Of a stretch of 64,000 nucleotides of DNA, positions 9,679-19,920 are shown one piece after another. The stretch is from Stropharia rugosoannulata (lineage: Eukaryota > Basidiomycota > Agaricomycetes > Agaricales > Strophariaceae). Position 1 is the first letter of the stretch; each line of letters opens with the position of its first letter. The notes beneath the pieces are model-generated. The model made no database searches. It saw nothing but the letters and a program-made list of their open reading frames with translations, and was not told where the DNA came from. The DNA is taken from positions 1,804,501 through 1,868,500 of the forward strand of contig JANCIK010000005.1 of assembly GCA_028532985.1 (NCBI GenBank), given 5' to 3'. A program made the translations under genes and the position numbers.

Positions 9679-10665
9679 AAGTGCTGTGAAGTCACCAGTT
9701 CTTGATCAGTCTCTGTCTTGTCTACTGTTGCCCCAGTTGCTCCCTCCTTGGGATGCTGTACTTCACTCACCTGCATGATGGCAATGCAGTTTCAGTATGC
9801 TGACCACTCAAAATAGTGACTCCAAGCTTGTTAATGGCTCAGGGCCATGTATTCTACTTGTTTCTAGTGTGTTCAATGTCTATGCAATATCCACTTGTTC
9901 ATTATCATGCCCCAAAACATGTGAAGATTTAAGGAAAGAGAAAAAAGCATAGGTGTGCTTAGCATTAAACAACAACTCACATTTGGTTAACATTCAGCCC
10001 ACTGTTGCAGCCGGCCTCATTGTTCCTTGATTTCACCCAGGCATTATAGCATTTACACCAGCCAAGGCCCTGCAGTGAGATATTACAATGCAAAGTCTTC
10101 AATCCCAGGCAGCCGTAGATACTTTTGTGCATCTGAGTGGGTGAGCATAATTAACAAATTAGAAATGGTTCTTTTTATGTAGCTAATATTATTATCATTC
10201 CTCTGGCATTGACAACACTGTTTTCTACTATGTACATTGTCCTACAAAATGATTCCAAAGCCTGGCTGAAGCTTGGCCGGGGTAAGAAAATAATCTCATC
10301 CAGTCTATTGCTCTAATTCTACTCTTGTTATTAAAATTACTGACTATTGACTGATTATCTTGCTTGTCACTGCACATAAATTACTTATAACCCTTGCAGG
10401 GTACACCGTGTGCTACACATGTCACGACACGTCACTGCTGGGCATCATGTGATATGCTGTACTCTACGAACTTCTTGGAGGGAGCTGTAGAGTTTCCGAA
10501 ATCCAATGGTTCGAAGTTACTACTTAAAATGGTTAGATTTGCTGCCTGATAATAGCTTTGTCATCACCACCTCAACTTCACAGCACTTCACAGCACACTG
10601 TGACCACTGTGAAGTGTCTCACAGTCCATCAAAATTCACTTCACTGCACTGTGCGGCAACACTAA
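9679..10665. other. Non-coding stretch between two transposons
   Basis: About 1 kb without coding character on either strand. The only structure seen is GAAGTGCTGTGAAGT at 9678-9692 with its exact reverse complement at 10575-10589, and a 10-bp stem (CACTTCACAG 10584-10593 with CTGTGAAGTG 10607-10616). This may be further transposon debris. Confidence 0.35.
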
Positions 10666-10673
10666 ATGTAACA

Positions 10674-10682
10674 ATGTAACAA
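10674..10682. repeat. 9-bp target site duplication, left copy
   Basis: ATGTAACAA directly precedes the left terminal repeat and is repeated exactly at 16480-16488 directly after the right terminal repeat. A further overlapping copy lies at 10666-10674, so the target held a short tandem repeat or the duplication has slipped. Confidence 0.8.
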
Positions 10683-10867
10683 TAGACTCGCTACCAGTTC
10701 GGTAGGTGGGCTGATGAGATTTCTACACGTGCTGCCATGCTAGGGGAGGAGTGTTTGTTTGGGGAACAAACAACGAGCGGAGAGCGAAATCTCATCAAGC
10801 CCACCTACCGACTGGGAGGAACTGACGCGTTTTTGTAGAGTCACGCATTTGTGACACGGGACTTAGT
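10683..10867 (+). repeat. Left terminal inverted repeat with internal palindrome
   Basis: Consists of a 13-bp outer end, a palindrome with arms of about 29 bp (10695-10723 and 10786-10815) around a 62-bp centre, then the 48-bp block at 10820-10867 shared with the right end. The palindrome alone looks like a small foldback or MITE insertion, but the right repeat has an unrelated palindrome at the same place. Confidence 0.7.
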
Positions 10868-11035
10868 GAAATCCGACTGTTTCGACATGCGACCCAAGCA
10901 ACCATGCCGTTTAGCCTCCCCCAAGCGTTCCTCTTCATTCCAAATTTTCTATATAGTGCCAATACAGTTCAAAGTACACTATTTGTAATCAAATATATGC
11001 TGCAAATCTAAGCTCAACACCCGGGCCCTCAGGAG

Positions 11036-12376
11036 TCAGATATCAGCAGCCGGACTACTAGAGCAGTGGGGAGGATTACTGGATAGATTAGTATGTGAGC
11101 CCTCGTCGTGTGCTTGAGTTTGTGATGGGGTTTGAAACTGATAATAGTGCTGCATAGGATACTGATATGGAGTGTAAAACAAAGCCGGAGATGAACTTGG
11201 CTGCGCTGGCACCATACTTGGGGTGAAATAAGGTGTGCCGAGTTGATGGTAAGTGTACCCAGAATACATATGCCCGCCAAATGCCATTGGATGGTACTGA
11301 GCCTGACTTGACGACCGCCAGGTTGATTGCTGTTGTGGAGTTCGAGGCATGGATGGGGAGAGTGTGGGCCATGCAGACTGACTGACATTGACAGGTGCGG
11401 GATAATGTACACCAACCGGAAATAGAGTGCTTGGGGTATTCACAGTTGTGCGAGCTTGTTTTGTCCATGGTTCCTTTTCGTCGCTCTCTATTGCACGTTT
11501 TTGTGCTCTGGCCACTGGCGGTTTCAGTTTCTTTGGTGGTATAGCAAGCGATTGCAATTTGAGAAGTAAGTCATTTCCGTACTTCGCAAACCATTCCCAA
11601 TTATCTCCGAGCACATCTTCTAGCATTTTCAGGCCGGAAACTGGACCAACAGATGCCAGCACGACTATCGAAGATTCCGATAAAATACTTGATGATGGGA
11701 ACAGGCCATATGGGCCAAAATCGCATTCACGGATAGCTTTACGCCATTCACGAAGGACATGTACTGTAGGCTCATGACATATGCCCAATTTTATAGCTGT
11801 TTTGCGACCTAACTTTGGAAGAATGCAGGGTGATCTCACAAAATCAAGCAATCCAGGCACACAGAGGTCGCAGCAAGGAACAGATGGCTCGACTATGTTC
11901 AATGTAAGTTTTACATATTGCTGCAGGTTGAAGTATACATACTTACCTCTGAGTGCTGCGGGGTTATTATACACCAGGTAGAGGATGCGTCGCCGGCAGA
12001 AGATGGTCTGGACATATGCATACAGCCCTTCATCACTAGCATCATAGTCAATCGGTATTTCAAAGGTAAGTATAGTCAATGAGTCAGAAGATATCCCCTG
12101 ATCTGAACCTCGTAGTATTCCTCGTTCAATAGCATAATCCTTGTTACCTGGCTTCGGATAATCGTTGACCTCACATATCCCTTCGGTTGTCTTGGTAGTA
12201 GTTTTCGGATTGGTTCGTAAGTGTGCTTGCAGTAGATCAGCCTGGTATACTGATGGTTCTACAAGCAGTACAGCCATTCCGGCTCGTCCGTCTGCCCGTG
12301 CAGCTCGACCGCCCCGTTGTACAAGAGACGAGATAGACGAGGGAAGTTTACCGCTTACCCATTGTGACCACATCAC
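11036..12376 (-). pseudogene. RecQ-like helicase, C-terminal half only
   Basis: The reading frame begins abruptly at about 12376 and gives SSISSLVQRGGRAARADGRAG followed by MAVLLVEPSVY, the motif-VI part of the helicase C-terminal lobe in the RecQ-like ATPases found in many copies in agaric genomes. The Walker A and DEAH motifs that should precede it are absent; the adjacent DNA instead codes for DUF6589 on the other strand. The middle has CCDLC and a helical region, and the tail from about residue 330 is rich in Pro, Gln, Ser and Tyr. At least one in-frame intron is likely (after AALR, about 11890-11945). RecQ-type enzymes unwind DNA; without the first lobe this copy cannot hydrolyse ATP. 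The cut matches an internal deletion of the transposon. Confidence 0.7.
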
Positions 12377-13021
12377 TTCCCAATTTCCGTACGTGCCGGG
12401 ACCTGATCTTCACATCTCTATATGCGCGAGTTCTTCACTGTCTACTGCTTGTTTCACGATGCAAAAGCCTAGAGGAGTACACAGTGAGGTATCCAAAATG
12501 GGACACATTGGTCACTCACGCACAGAGAATCTTCCATGAGTATGTCAACCCCGAGACTGTTGACGAGCTACGGAATGAGCGTGAGGAAGAAGGATCCGAC
12601 AAACCCTCAAAAGGTGACATGGTCTTCGAGAATGCTTCCTTATTCCTGCGTGATGCATTGTTATCACGCGAGTTTAGCGATTCAATCAAAGCAGGGGACT
12701 CAGGCCGAGTTGTCCTCATTCTGAAGACATGGGCATTGAGTTTTCGGGGAAACGGACAAACAAAGTATGCTTACGAGATGCTTCATTTGATTCAAAATCT
12801 TGCTAATGTATGGTCTGAACATATTCAGTATGTCAAATATCTGAATAACTGAATCAGTCGACAGTAACACTGGTGCTTTTAGAAAGATCATACTGCAAAA
12901 TTGGCTAGCAAACCCAACTGGCCTACCTAACCGTTTCGTCGAGCTTGACCTTATCCAAGAGCATCTAAACTTTTGGATAAAGGTTAGTTTGTCAATAAGA
13001 GATCATATATTGTTACTCACT

Positions 13022-15558
13022 CATCAGCAAATCTGGACCTTACTATACACTGTTATGTAGTATTATATAGCACCATAGCACCATAGTAAGGGTTCTTGTC
13101 TATTTAATACTCCATAGAATAGGCCCATCACTATATAGTATCCAGGCTACTCTACATAGTATTGTATAACACTCTGTAGTACTACATACATTAGGCTATA
13201 TTCTATATAATGCAAGCATAATAGGAGTACTTGCCATGGCTGATTAGAGCAAGTAGTCCTCATTTGTTTTCATATCAGAGAACATAATGTATATGACATA
13301 CTACCAAACTAATACAGGATACATACTAGTTGAGTAATCAAGAAAGTACTTAATGATAGGACGCTTAGGAAGATGGAAAATCTGCTCGGAATGACGCGTT
13401 TAAGGGCTTGTTAGAAAGCTTGAATTGACGCGAAGACACTCCAAAAAACTGCGAGGCAATTGCAGGAGTCGTTCCGGACTTAGAGCCAAATTAGTCCAAG
13501 ACAAAGAGATGGAGGAGGACATGACTACTCACAGGCATCCAGAAATCCCAAAATTTGTGTGAGGGACGCATTCAAAGACCAATTGAAGGGTGCATAAGCA
13601 TGCAAAGTTATGAAAGTTTCTGTTGAAAACTGAAGGGGGGAGATGATATTCAAGTCTTCAACAGCAGTTATATGGTCATCAGGGAGGTCGGATATTGAGG
13701 GCGTATCAGACGCCGCAAACTGGACAATTAGTTTATTACTATCTGTAGTAGAAGACTCCAAAAAAAATCAGGCAAAAATACGAACAGGAACCCAAGATAT
13801 GAAGTACTTTACCTAGAGGGGGAAGGGGGAGGAGGACCACATGGAGGTTTTTTGGATTTCAAGCAGCAATATGGAGCGTTTGAGGGCTCATTGGAAAGCT
13901 ACAATCAAGGTGAATTCAGCATTCCAAGAATTGAAAAGATGCGAGACAAACCTATGTCAGAATCACTGAAATACATCAGAACTCCGAAGTTGACCAATAA
14001 CTTGAGATGGAGGACGCTTCGTTGCTCCATAAATCAAGCCGTTGCCGGGGCAGGTAGCTAATAACGTTAAGTAGGATTTCCCAAAGTTTGAAGTGCTCAG
14101 GACAACTAGAACCGCACCTATGAATTAATTTGTCACACCTAGGGGAAGGAGAACACCCAGATTAAGATCACCCTTAAACTCGTCAAATCGCGCAATGAAT
14201 GGTACTGTTGGATAGGTATTAATGAGAAGAATCAGGAAATGTAAAAATCATACTGTTTGGCCGAGTATTGACGAATATATGAGGGAAAATGCGTCCTAGG
14301 GGCACTTGATATCTATAAGATGGTACATAACAAGTACAGGATGAATTACAGTGATCTTGCAGACGGTTAGCAGAGGAATAAATAGGTCTTAAAGGTTCAA
14401 AAGGAATTGAGGATAGAGGTGGCCAGTGTCCGGAGTTATGGCACTTTCAAGCAGAGGCAGTCCAGGGGCAGGAGGAGCACATCACGGTTGGACGGCTTCC
14501 AGGCGTCAGAGTCGAACGTTTAAGGGCTCGATGGAATCTCCTAATGCCTAGGAGCTCATATGTGAAAAGAACGACACAATAAACCCAACACATACCTTTA
14601 GAATTGATAAAACATCGGAAATTGGGGGAAGGAGGGCAACATAGCCGGTTCTCGCCTTCCAGCCGACCAAATCCATCGGTCTTGAGCTCGTTAGAACCGC
14701 ATAATTGCCCACAATATGAATATGCGGTGACCGAGGGCTCGGAGGAAACAGACAAGATAGAAAGTGGTGAAATGTTCCAATAGGGTCGCAAAATGATGAT
14801 CAGTTTGCGGATTGAATACAGGTCTATTTGGGACGTTGTTGGGTGCGTTAGAAACGTATAAATGAGCTGAAGACGTACAAAGAAACCGTTTGATAATGCG
14901 GTAAATAGTTTCAATGATATGAAGCGATCTCTATAGGAGTATACACTCATTCTATCCACATTTGCCCTCCTGACATAAAGCCAAGCCCTATTCATGATCT
15001 AACAAGGTAGCATCCACAAAGTAATGCCTGAGTAGAGTGGAGCCTAAGCATACAAGTAAAGCTGAGGGAGGGGGTTGGGGAACATGAGAGTGAAGTGCAA
15101 GTGAAGTCCGAAGGGGACTTAGGATTTGCGAGCTTTGACAAGTCACGTGATAATTCCGGAGCAGTCGACTCTAAGTCAATTCACCACTAAGGTACAATGA
15201 CAGTATTTTCCCTGTATCTCAGTCAATTTTCAACCAATAATCTAGAAATTTTGGCATTGTAATGCTTAATTATATGGATACTGAATTGCACAACTTTCAA
15301 AGCTCAGATAAACACCCTTCCACCTGTATCAGATTGACTCTATTGTTGCTCTACTGGTATACTAAATTCAATAGTGCTAAGCCTAAGGGTTTTTATGAAT
15401 TATGAAGTAATATAACATACTATATAACTAGTATACTTTACTATATAGTGTTATGATACTATGAGCTATTATGAGCTTAGCCTAAGTATTATGTGACACT
15501 ATGACATCAAGTGCTATTATTATGACATGCTATGAGAAAATGATCAGATTTGCTGATG
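13022..15558. mobile_element. 2.5-kb TIR element nested in a DUF6589 intron
   Basis: Ends are perfect 14-bp inverted repeats: CATCAGCAAATCTG at 13022-13035 and its complement at 15545-15558. Removing the element, with one CT as a possible 2-bp duplication, restores a normal intron of about 48 nt that begins GTTAGTTT and ends TTACTCACTCTCAAATAG, with correct phase between FWIK and VAYK. The inside has no gene that I recognise. It has AT-rich ends with TATAGTAT-type repeats and a central array of degenerate repeats. Confidence 0.75.
13396..14700 (+). repeat. Degenerate tandem repeat array inside the nested element
   Basis: Two motifs recur: a purine block like GGGGGAAGGAGGAGGACCAC (near 13508, 13816, 14138, 14459, 14622) and a block like GCGTTTAAGGGCTCGTTGGA (near 13396, 13876, 14517, 14678). 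In three cases the second follows the first by 56-60 bp. The copies are diverged, and their spacing is about 310-325 bp except for the last. Confidence 0.5.
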
Positions 15559-16366
15559 CTCTCAAATAGGTTGCATATAAAGCACACAGATCGAATGCTT
15601 CGTGGGATTGGTTAGAAGTAATCTCACCATGCATTGATCTTCTCCGAAAGCTGGCCCGCAACTTCAATGATATCCTTGGGTCTGATCGGGGCACTTGACA
15701 CACGTCTCCAGACCTTGTGCGAGATATAACAACGCTCATGGACAGCTTAAATGAGCACAAAGTCTATCAAATCCAGCCAGGCCGTGTTCTCGAGGACAGA
15801 GAGTTGGTAAATGATGTCATTGGCATTGGGCTACAGCATCTCTCGGGATGTGGAACTACAAATCCAATACGTGACTTCAACAAGGCATTTCAAGGTCTAC
15901 AAAAGCAACGTTTAATGAAGCCCGTCTCCGATTTAGCCAAGGAGCATCTCACCAGTAATCCACATAGCTCAACATCAGGTCCTACGGCAGTATTAGCACC
16001 AACTCCATCTCCAATTGCCCAAACCACTTCGACTTCAGATGCTTTAGCTTTGGGTGCAGATCTTCAGGCGGAGCAGGAGTCTTCTGTTCAGGAAGATTTA
16101 ATGAGCAAAGGCGGGAGTTCCATAGAGGAGCCGCCGAGTGAATTCGACAAGATACTGGACGAACTTGTTCATGGCGAGATTGAGCCCACTCTAGCTTGCA
16201 CAACCCTTGAAGATGTTTCTCTTGACATGGACGTTGTCGAGCCAGTCGATGAGTTGTCGGAAGGGAGTGACGAGACAGATTGGGAAACAGAGGATGCGGG
16301 AATGAGCGAGTAAATGTCGTAGCTGACTGGTAGTAGTTGACTTACCATGTGGTTTTGTTGAATTCT

Positions 16367-16479
16367 ACTAAGTCCCGTGTCACAAATGCGTGACTCCACA
16401 AAAACGCGTCAGTTTGTCCCAGCCGGTTCTGACGAACCCGTAAGCGGGGTTTGAAAAGAACCGGATGGTAGCGAGCCTA
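16367..16479 (-). repeat. Right terminal inverted repeat with internal palindrome
   Basis: Holds the 48-bp inner block (16367-16414), then a nested palindrome with arms CCGGTTCT (16423-16430) and AGAACCGG (16457-16464), then the 13-bp outer end at 16467-16479. The layout mirrors the left repeat while the palindrome sequence differs. Confidence 0.75.
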
Positions 16480-16488
16480 ATGTAACAA
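16480..16488. repeat. 9-bp target site duplication, right copy
   Basis: ATGTAACAA, identical to 10674-10682. Confidence 0.8.
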
Positions 16489-16496
16489 CTGCGTAG

Positions 16497-16570
16497 CCTC
16501 CGTCGGAGTGTGAACCTCTGTCGGAGTGCGAAAGCAGTGCGGCTGGTCACGAGCCTAGGTCACGAGCCTA
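16497..16570 (+). promoter_or_regulatory. Short direct repeats upstream of the eIF4B-like gene
   Basis: Two copies of CTCYGTCGGAGTGYGAA lie at about 16498-16531 and two perfectly adjacent copies of GGTCACGAGCCTA at 16545-16570. They sit between the transposon end and the start codon at 16701, so they are candidate promoter elements. No factor can be assigned from the sequence alone. Confidence 0.35.
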
Positions 16571-16700
16571 GACACTTGTCACCAAGCAAAACCAAAGGTG
16601 CCCACGCCACTGCCAAACCGACGCAAAGGAAGCCGAAATTTCACCAATCTAGCGAGACGAGAGAGTGTAAGACGCTCGTGCTAGATCGCAAACTTACACT

Positions 16701-18617
16701 ATGGGTCAGTTGAAAAGCTTATAAAGCATCTATTCGACCTTATTTTTTTGTTTCTAGCGCCCAAGAAATCCAAGAAGATATCTTTGAATGAATTTCTAGG
16801 TGACAGCAGTATGTCGGTTACGCCAAACGAATGGCCTCATGCTGATATAGTTGTGAAGCTCTAGGATCATGGGCAGACGAGATGGAATCACTCCCAAATG
16901 CTCGTACGTTCAGTAGTTACAAGTTTGCGAATAAAACATTCTCAGTGTCGACTTTGATCTACTTCAGCTGCAGCAAGGAACGACGACGACCACCCGGGTG
17001 ATCGATTCGGCAGAAGAGGAGATGACTTCCTAAGCTCGCGACGTATGTCTTTTGTTCGGTACTCATCATATCAGCTAAGGTGCTGTTATAGCCGATCGTC
17101 AGAGTGGCCCTCCTCGCGAGGATGTACCTATTCCATCTCAACCCCCGTATACCGCATTTGTGGGCAACCTTGCTTTTGATTTAACAGAAGCAGAGCTCGG
17201 GGAGTTTTTCTCTGGATCTAAAGTATGCAACCGAATTTTTTATCTGCTGTGCTCGCATCTCATCCTCATTAGATAAAGACCGTCAAAATCATCAAGGATA
17301 AGGACGACAAACCAAAGGGTTTTGGTTATATCGAGTTTGAAGATGTTGATGGCCTTAAAGATGCCCTTGAAAAATCGGGTACAGTAAGTGCCTAGTTGTT
17401 GGATATAGTTTTGTCGCTTCTCATGTAGCTTTTGCAGAGTTTCTCGGGAAGAACCGTACGAGTCAGCGTCGCGGAGCCCCGTATGTTTTCTTTTCCCTAC
17501 CTCATTTTGTTTCCACTCAACATTTATATTCAGCTAAAGAACGTGCTGGATTTGGTGGGTCTTTTGAAGACAATGCCAAATTCGATAGTCCATGGCGACG
17601 TGATGGTCCCCTTCCTGACCTCTCCTCTCGTGATTCCTCGCGTCGTCGTTTCGATGGACCACCTGGAGATCGTCCCGATCGAGCTCCGCCCAGCGTATCC
17701 GATGGTGTGGACCAATGGCGTTCAAATAGGCCCGCACGTATCCCTGAAGCTGATGTTCCGTCGTTCAAACGCAAAGGCTCAGGTTTTCTCGGCCAGGAAG
17801 GTCAAGCTGGTGCAGCCGATAGAGAAGACGTTTGGCAAATAGGTGGTAAATTCAAAGCATCAAACAATGGGCCCAGCGACGAACAATTTAGGTCTACGCG
17901 GCCGCGAGGCGACATGCTTCCCCCTAAAGAGACACCTGGCGACGACGTTGATTGGAGAAGTTCAGCACGTGCAGTGAGTGCGCGCAACAGCATTTCCCGT
18001 AAGAAAAATCACCTCTTTTCAGTTACAAATACTTATGCGAGTCTCGTGTTCAAAAGCCAGTAGCTCCACGCCACCTACTCCTCAGCTAGCACGTAGAAAG
18101 CTAGAACTGCTACCTAAAACAGGAAATGTGTCCGTTACACCCAGTCCACTTTCTTCGCCAAAGATAGCACCAGCGGCGTCGACGCCCAGTTCCAGACCAA
18201 ACCCCTTTGGAGCAGCAAAGTCGGTATCCTCAACCCATATATGCATGCATCCTACTGTAGTACTGATTCAAATACAGACCTGTGGATGTTAGCTCTCGCG
18301 ATAAAGAAGTCACAGAGCGCATCGAAAAGGATCGCGGCGCTACCCATGAGAAATTAGCCATGTCAAGGACCAGTTCCCGCAGTGGTGTTGAGCGTAACGT
18401 TCGTCCGCAGACACCTCCTGTCGGTCCTTCATCGAGTTCATCCCGACCTGTTGCGCAGAAAGGCCCATCTTTAGTTCCTACTGTGCGGCCGACCCTGAGT
18501 TTCGCCAACGTTGCAGCGAAAAAAGAAAGCGCGCTCACTCAAAAAGAGGAAAAGGGGCAGGATGCAGAGAATGAAGTGGAACAGATTTCGGAGCAAGTTA
18601 GCAAGGTTGTACTGTAA
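16701..18617 (+). CDS. TIF3: eIF4B-like translation initiation factor (RRM protein)
   Basis: Fungal eIF4B (Tif3/Sce3) binds RNA and stimulates the eIF4A helicase during ribosome scanning. The gene starts with a four-base exon (ATGG, 16701-16704) spliced to 16758, giving MAPKKSKKISLNEFLGDS, the conserved start of fungal eIF4B, then SWADEMESLP. An RRM follows: RNP2 is TAFVGNLAF and RNP1 is KGFGYIEF, spread over three exons. After it come the FGGSFEDNAKFDSPWRRDGP repeat-like segment, arginine-rich stretches and a long Ser/Pro-rich tail ending EQISEQVSKVVL. Many introns of about 50-60 nt are clear, including 18220-18277. Length (about 440 residues) fits the family. The 5.8-kb transposon ends 212 bp upstream of its start codon. 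Confidence 0.88.
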
Positions 18618-18934
18618 AGGGCACCTTAATACGAAGAGCTCAGTTAACTATGTACACAGCGTAGAAGTCGTAGTGTTATTGTCATATATTAAGTACGATA
18701 TGTGAAGTACTTGACTCGCATGCATAGCGCTTGATTCTGGGGTAACCGGACCGGGGTTACTTGATGGAGTGCTCATTTACATAAAGTATACTCACCCGGG
18801 ACTCTCACGGCACATAATGCAGGGGCTTCCTTCGCCAATTGCAATTCCTTGAGGCGGCCAACCTCCTAAGTCTTCACTACTTATCTTCTGTAATCCCCTA
18901 GCTTCGACCCAGAGAAAATCAATCTCGTCATATA
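18618..18934. other. Intergenic stretch, no feature seen
   Basis: About 315 bp between two tandem + strand genes. It should hold the 3' end of the eIF4B-like gene and the promoter of the GTPase gene; no clear TATA box or repeat is visible. Confidence 0.4.
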
Positions 18935-19920
18935 ATGAGAATATTTAATATAGTCGTCCTTGGAGGTGAGATGGGAGGTTAGCACTCTCTTTCGATGTAT
19001 TAACTTTTTGAAGCTGGTGGTGTTGGCAAGTCGGCGCTAACAGGTCAGTCTCCACCATTTACCTCCTACTTTAAACTCTTCTTACATTTTTACAGTGCGC
19101 TTTGTTCGCGATGTATTTGTGGAAAACTATGACCCCACAATCGAAGGTCTGCACTCCGACGAGCAATACCCTGGTGATCAATTCTAACACAGAAGCTCTA
19201 GAGGAATATCGAAGGACGTTGACAGTGGATGGACAACTGGATTCGGTGGGTATGCTGCCATTTCTATCTTCAAGTCTTACTCACGGAGGAAACGTATCAT
19301 TCATGCTTCCATTCGGACGTTTTCTGCTTCAACGGACTTGTAGCTAGAGGTCCTGGATACAGCAGGCGCCGAACAGTTCACATCTTTGAATGAAGTCTAC
19401 ATCAAGGTAGCGTGCTCCAAGTTCATCTCAAGGAAACACTCATAACTGTTTTTTAGTCGGGACGGGGCTTCGTGCTGGTGTTTAGGTACGACGTGTTTAC
19501 AGACATTCAGGATTATCTGATCCTGAATACTACAATAGCCTAACGCAAGAAGCTAGCTTGCAAGAAGTCGATAATCTACGAAAACAAATCCTCCGGATTA
19601 AAGGTGGTGATAGTGTATGTATTGACAGTGCATATAGTGCATGTGCGAGTACCATGATGATTATTTTTTCAATTCAGACAGTACCAATTGTCGTTGTGGG
19701 TACGAAGCTAGACCTCGTCAATGAGAGAGAGGTTCAACGGAGTACTATCGAAACCCTTTCAAGTCGGTGGAATCTGCCGTTTTATGAGACCTCTGCAAAA
19801 AGGAATTGGCATGTTCATGAAGTGTTTGAGGATCTTCTGAGGCAGATGCGACTAAAATTCCCAACAGATAGGGCAAAACGGTCGAAAAAACGAAATCATG
19901 GCGGTTGCATTGCTATGTAG
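18935..19920 (+). CDS. Ras-family small GTPase, Rap1/RSR1 type
   Basis: A membrane-bound GTP switch; the yeast relative Rsr1/Bud1 marks growth sites. Spliced from about eight exons, the protein starts MRIFNIVVLGAGGVGKSALT (P-loop), has the effector segment ENYDPTIEEEYRR, the G3 box DTAGAEQF, then SLNEVYIKSGRGFVLVFSLT, G4 as GTKLDL and G5 as ETSAK. It ends with a basic run (RAKRSKKRNHGG) and the CaaX box CIAM, so farnesylation is expected. DTAGxEQF with YIKSG and LRKQILRIKGG matches the Rap/RSR1 branch rather than Ras1. Two oddities: Ala occupies the position of Ras Gln61 (Thr in Rap1), and G4 has Thr where NKxD is usual. Length, about 190 residues, is normal. Confidence 0.85.

Larger units (their letters stand above)
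12376..16313 (+). pseudogene. DUF6589 gene, 5'-truncated, interrupted
   Basis: Coding similarity starts at about 12376 with LPNFRTCRDLIFTSLYARVL and runs through GDMVFENASLFLRDALLSRE, AGDSGRVVLILKTWALSFRG and NGQTKYAYEMLHLI, all characteristic of DUF6589 proteins that are abundant in Agaricomycetes. After a 47-nt intron it continues as NWLANPTGLPNRFVELDLIQ to FWIK at 12982. The next exon resumes at 15570 with VAYKAHRSNASWDWL, so the 2.6-kb gap is an intron holding a transposon. A TGA at 15696-15698 breaks the conserved HTSPDL region; the rest runs to a stop at 16313 with an acidic end. The function of DUF6589 is not established. Its placement between terminal repeats suggests a role in transposition, which is inference. 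Confidence 0.75.
10683..16479. mobile_element. 5.8-kb TIR transposon with RecQ-like helicase and DUF6589 genes
   Basis: The ends are inverted repeats. The outermost 13 bp are TAGACTCGCTACC on the left and TAGGCTCGCTACC on the right (opposite strand). A 48-bp inner block (10820-10867 and 16367-16414) matches at 47 of 48 positions. Between these lies, at each end, a different palindrome. A perfect 9-bp duplication flanks the whole. Inside are two gene remnants placed head to head, a helicase C-terminal half on the - strand and a DUF6589 gene on the + strand, plus a nested 2.5-kb element. An 8-9 bp duplication is typical of hAT or Mutator superfamilies, but I see no known transposase domain, so the class is left open. 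Confidence 0.8.
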
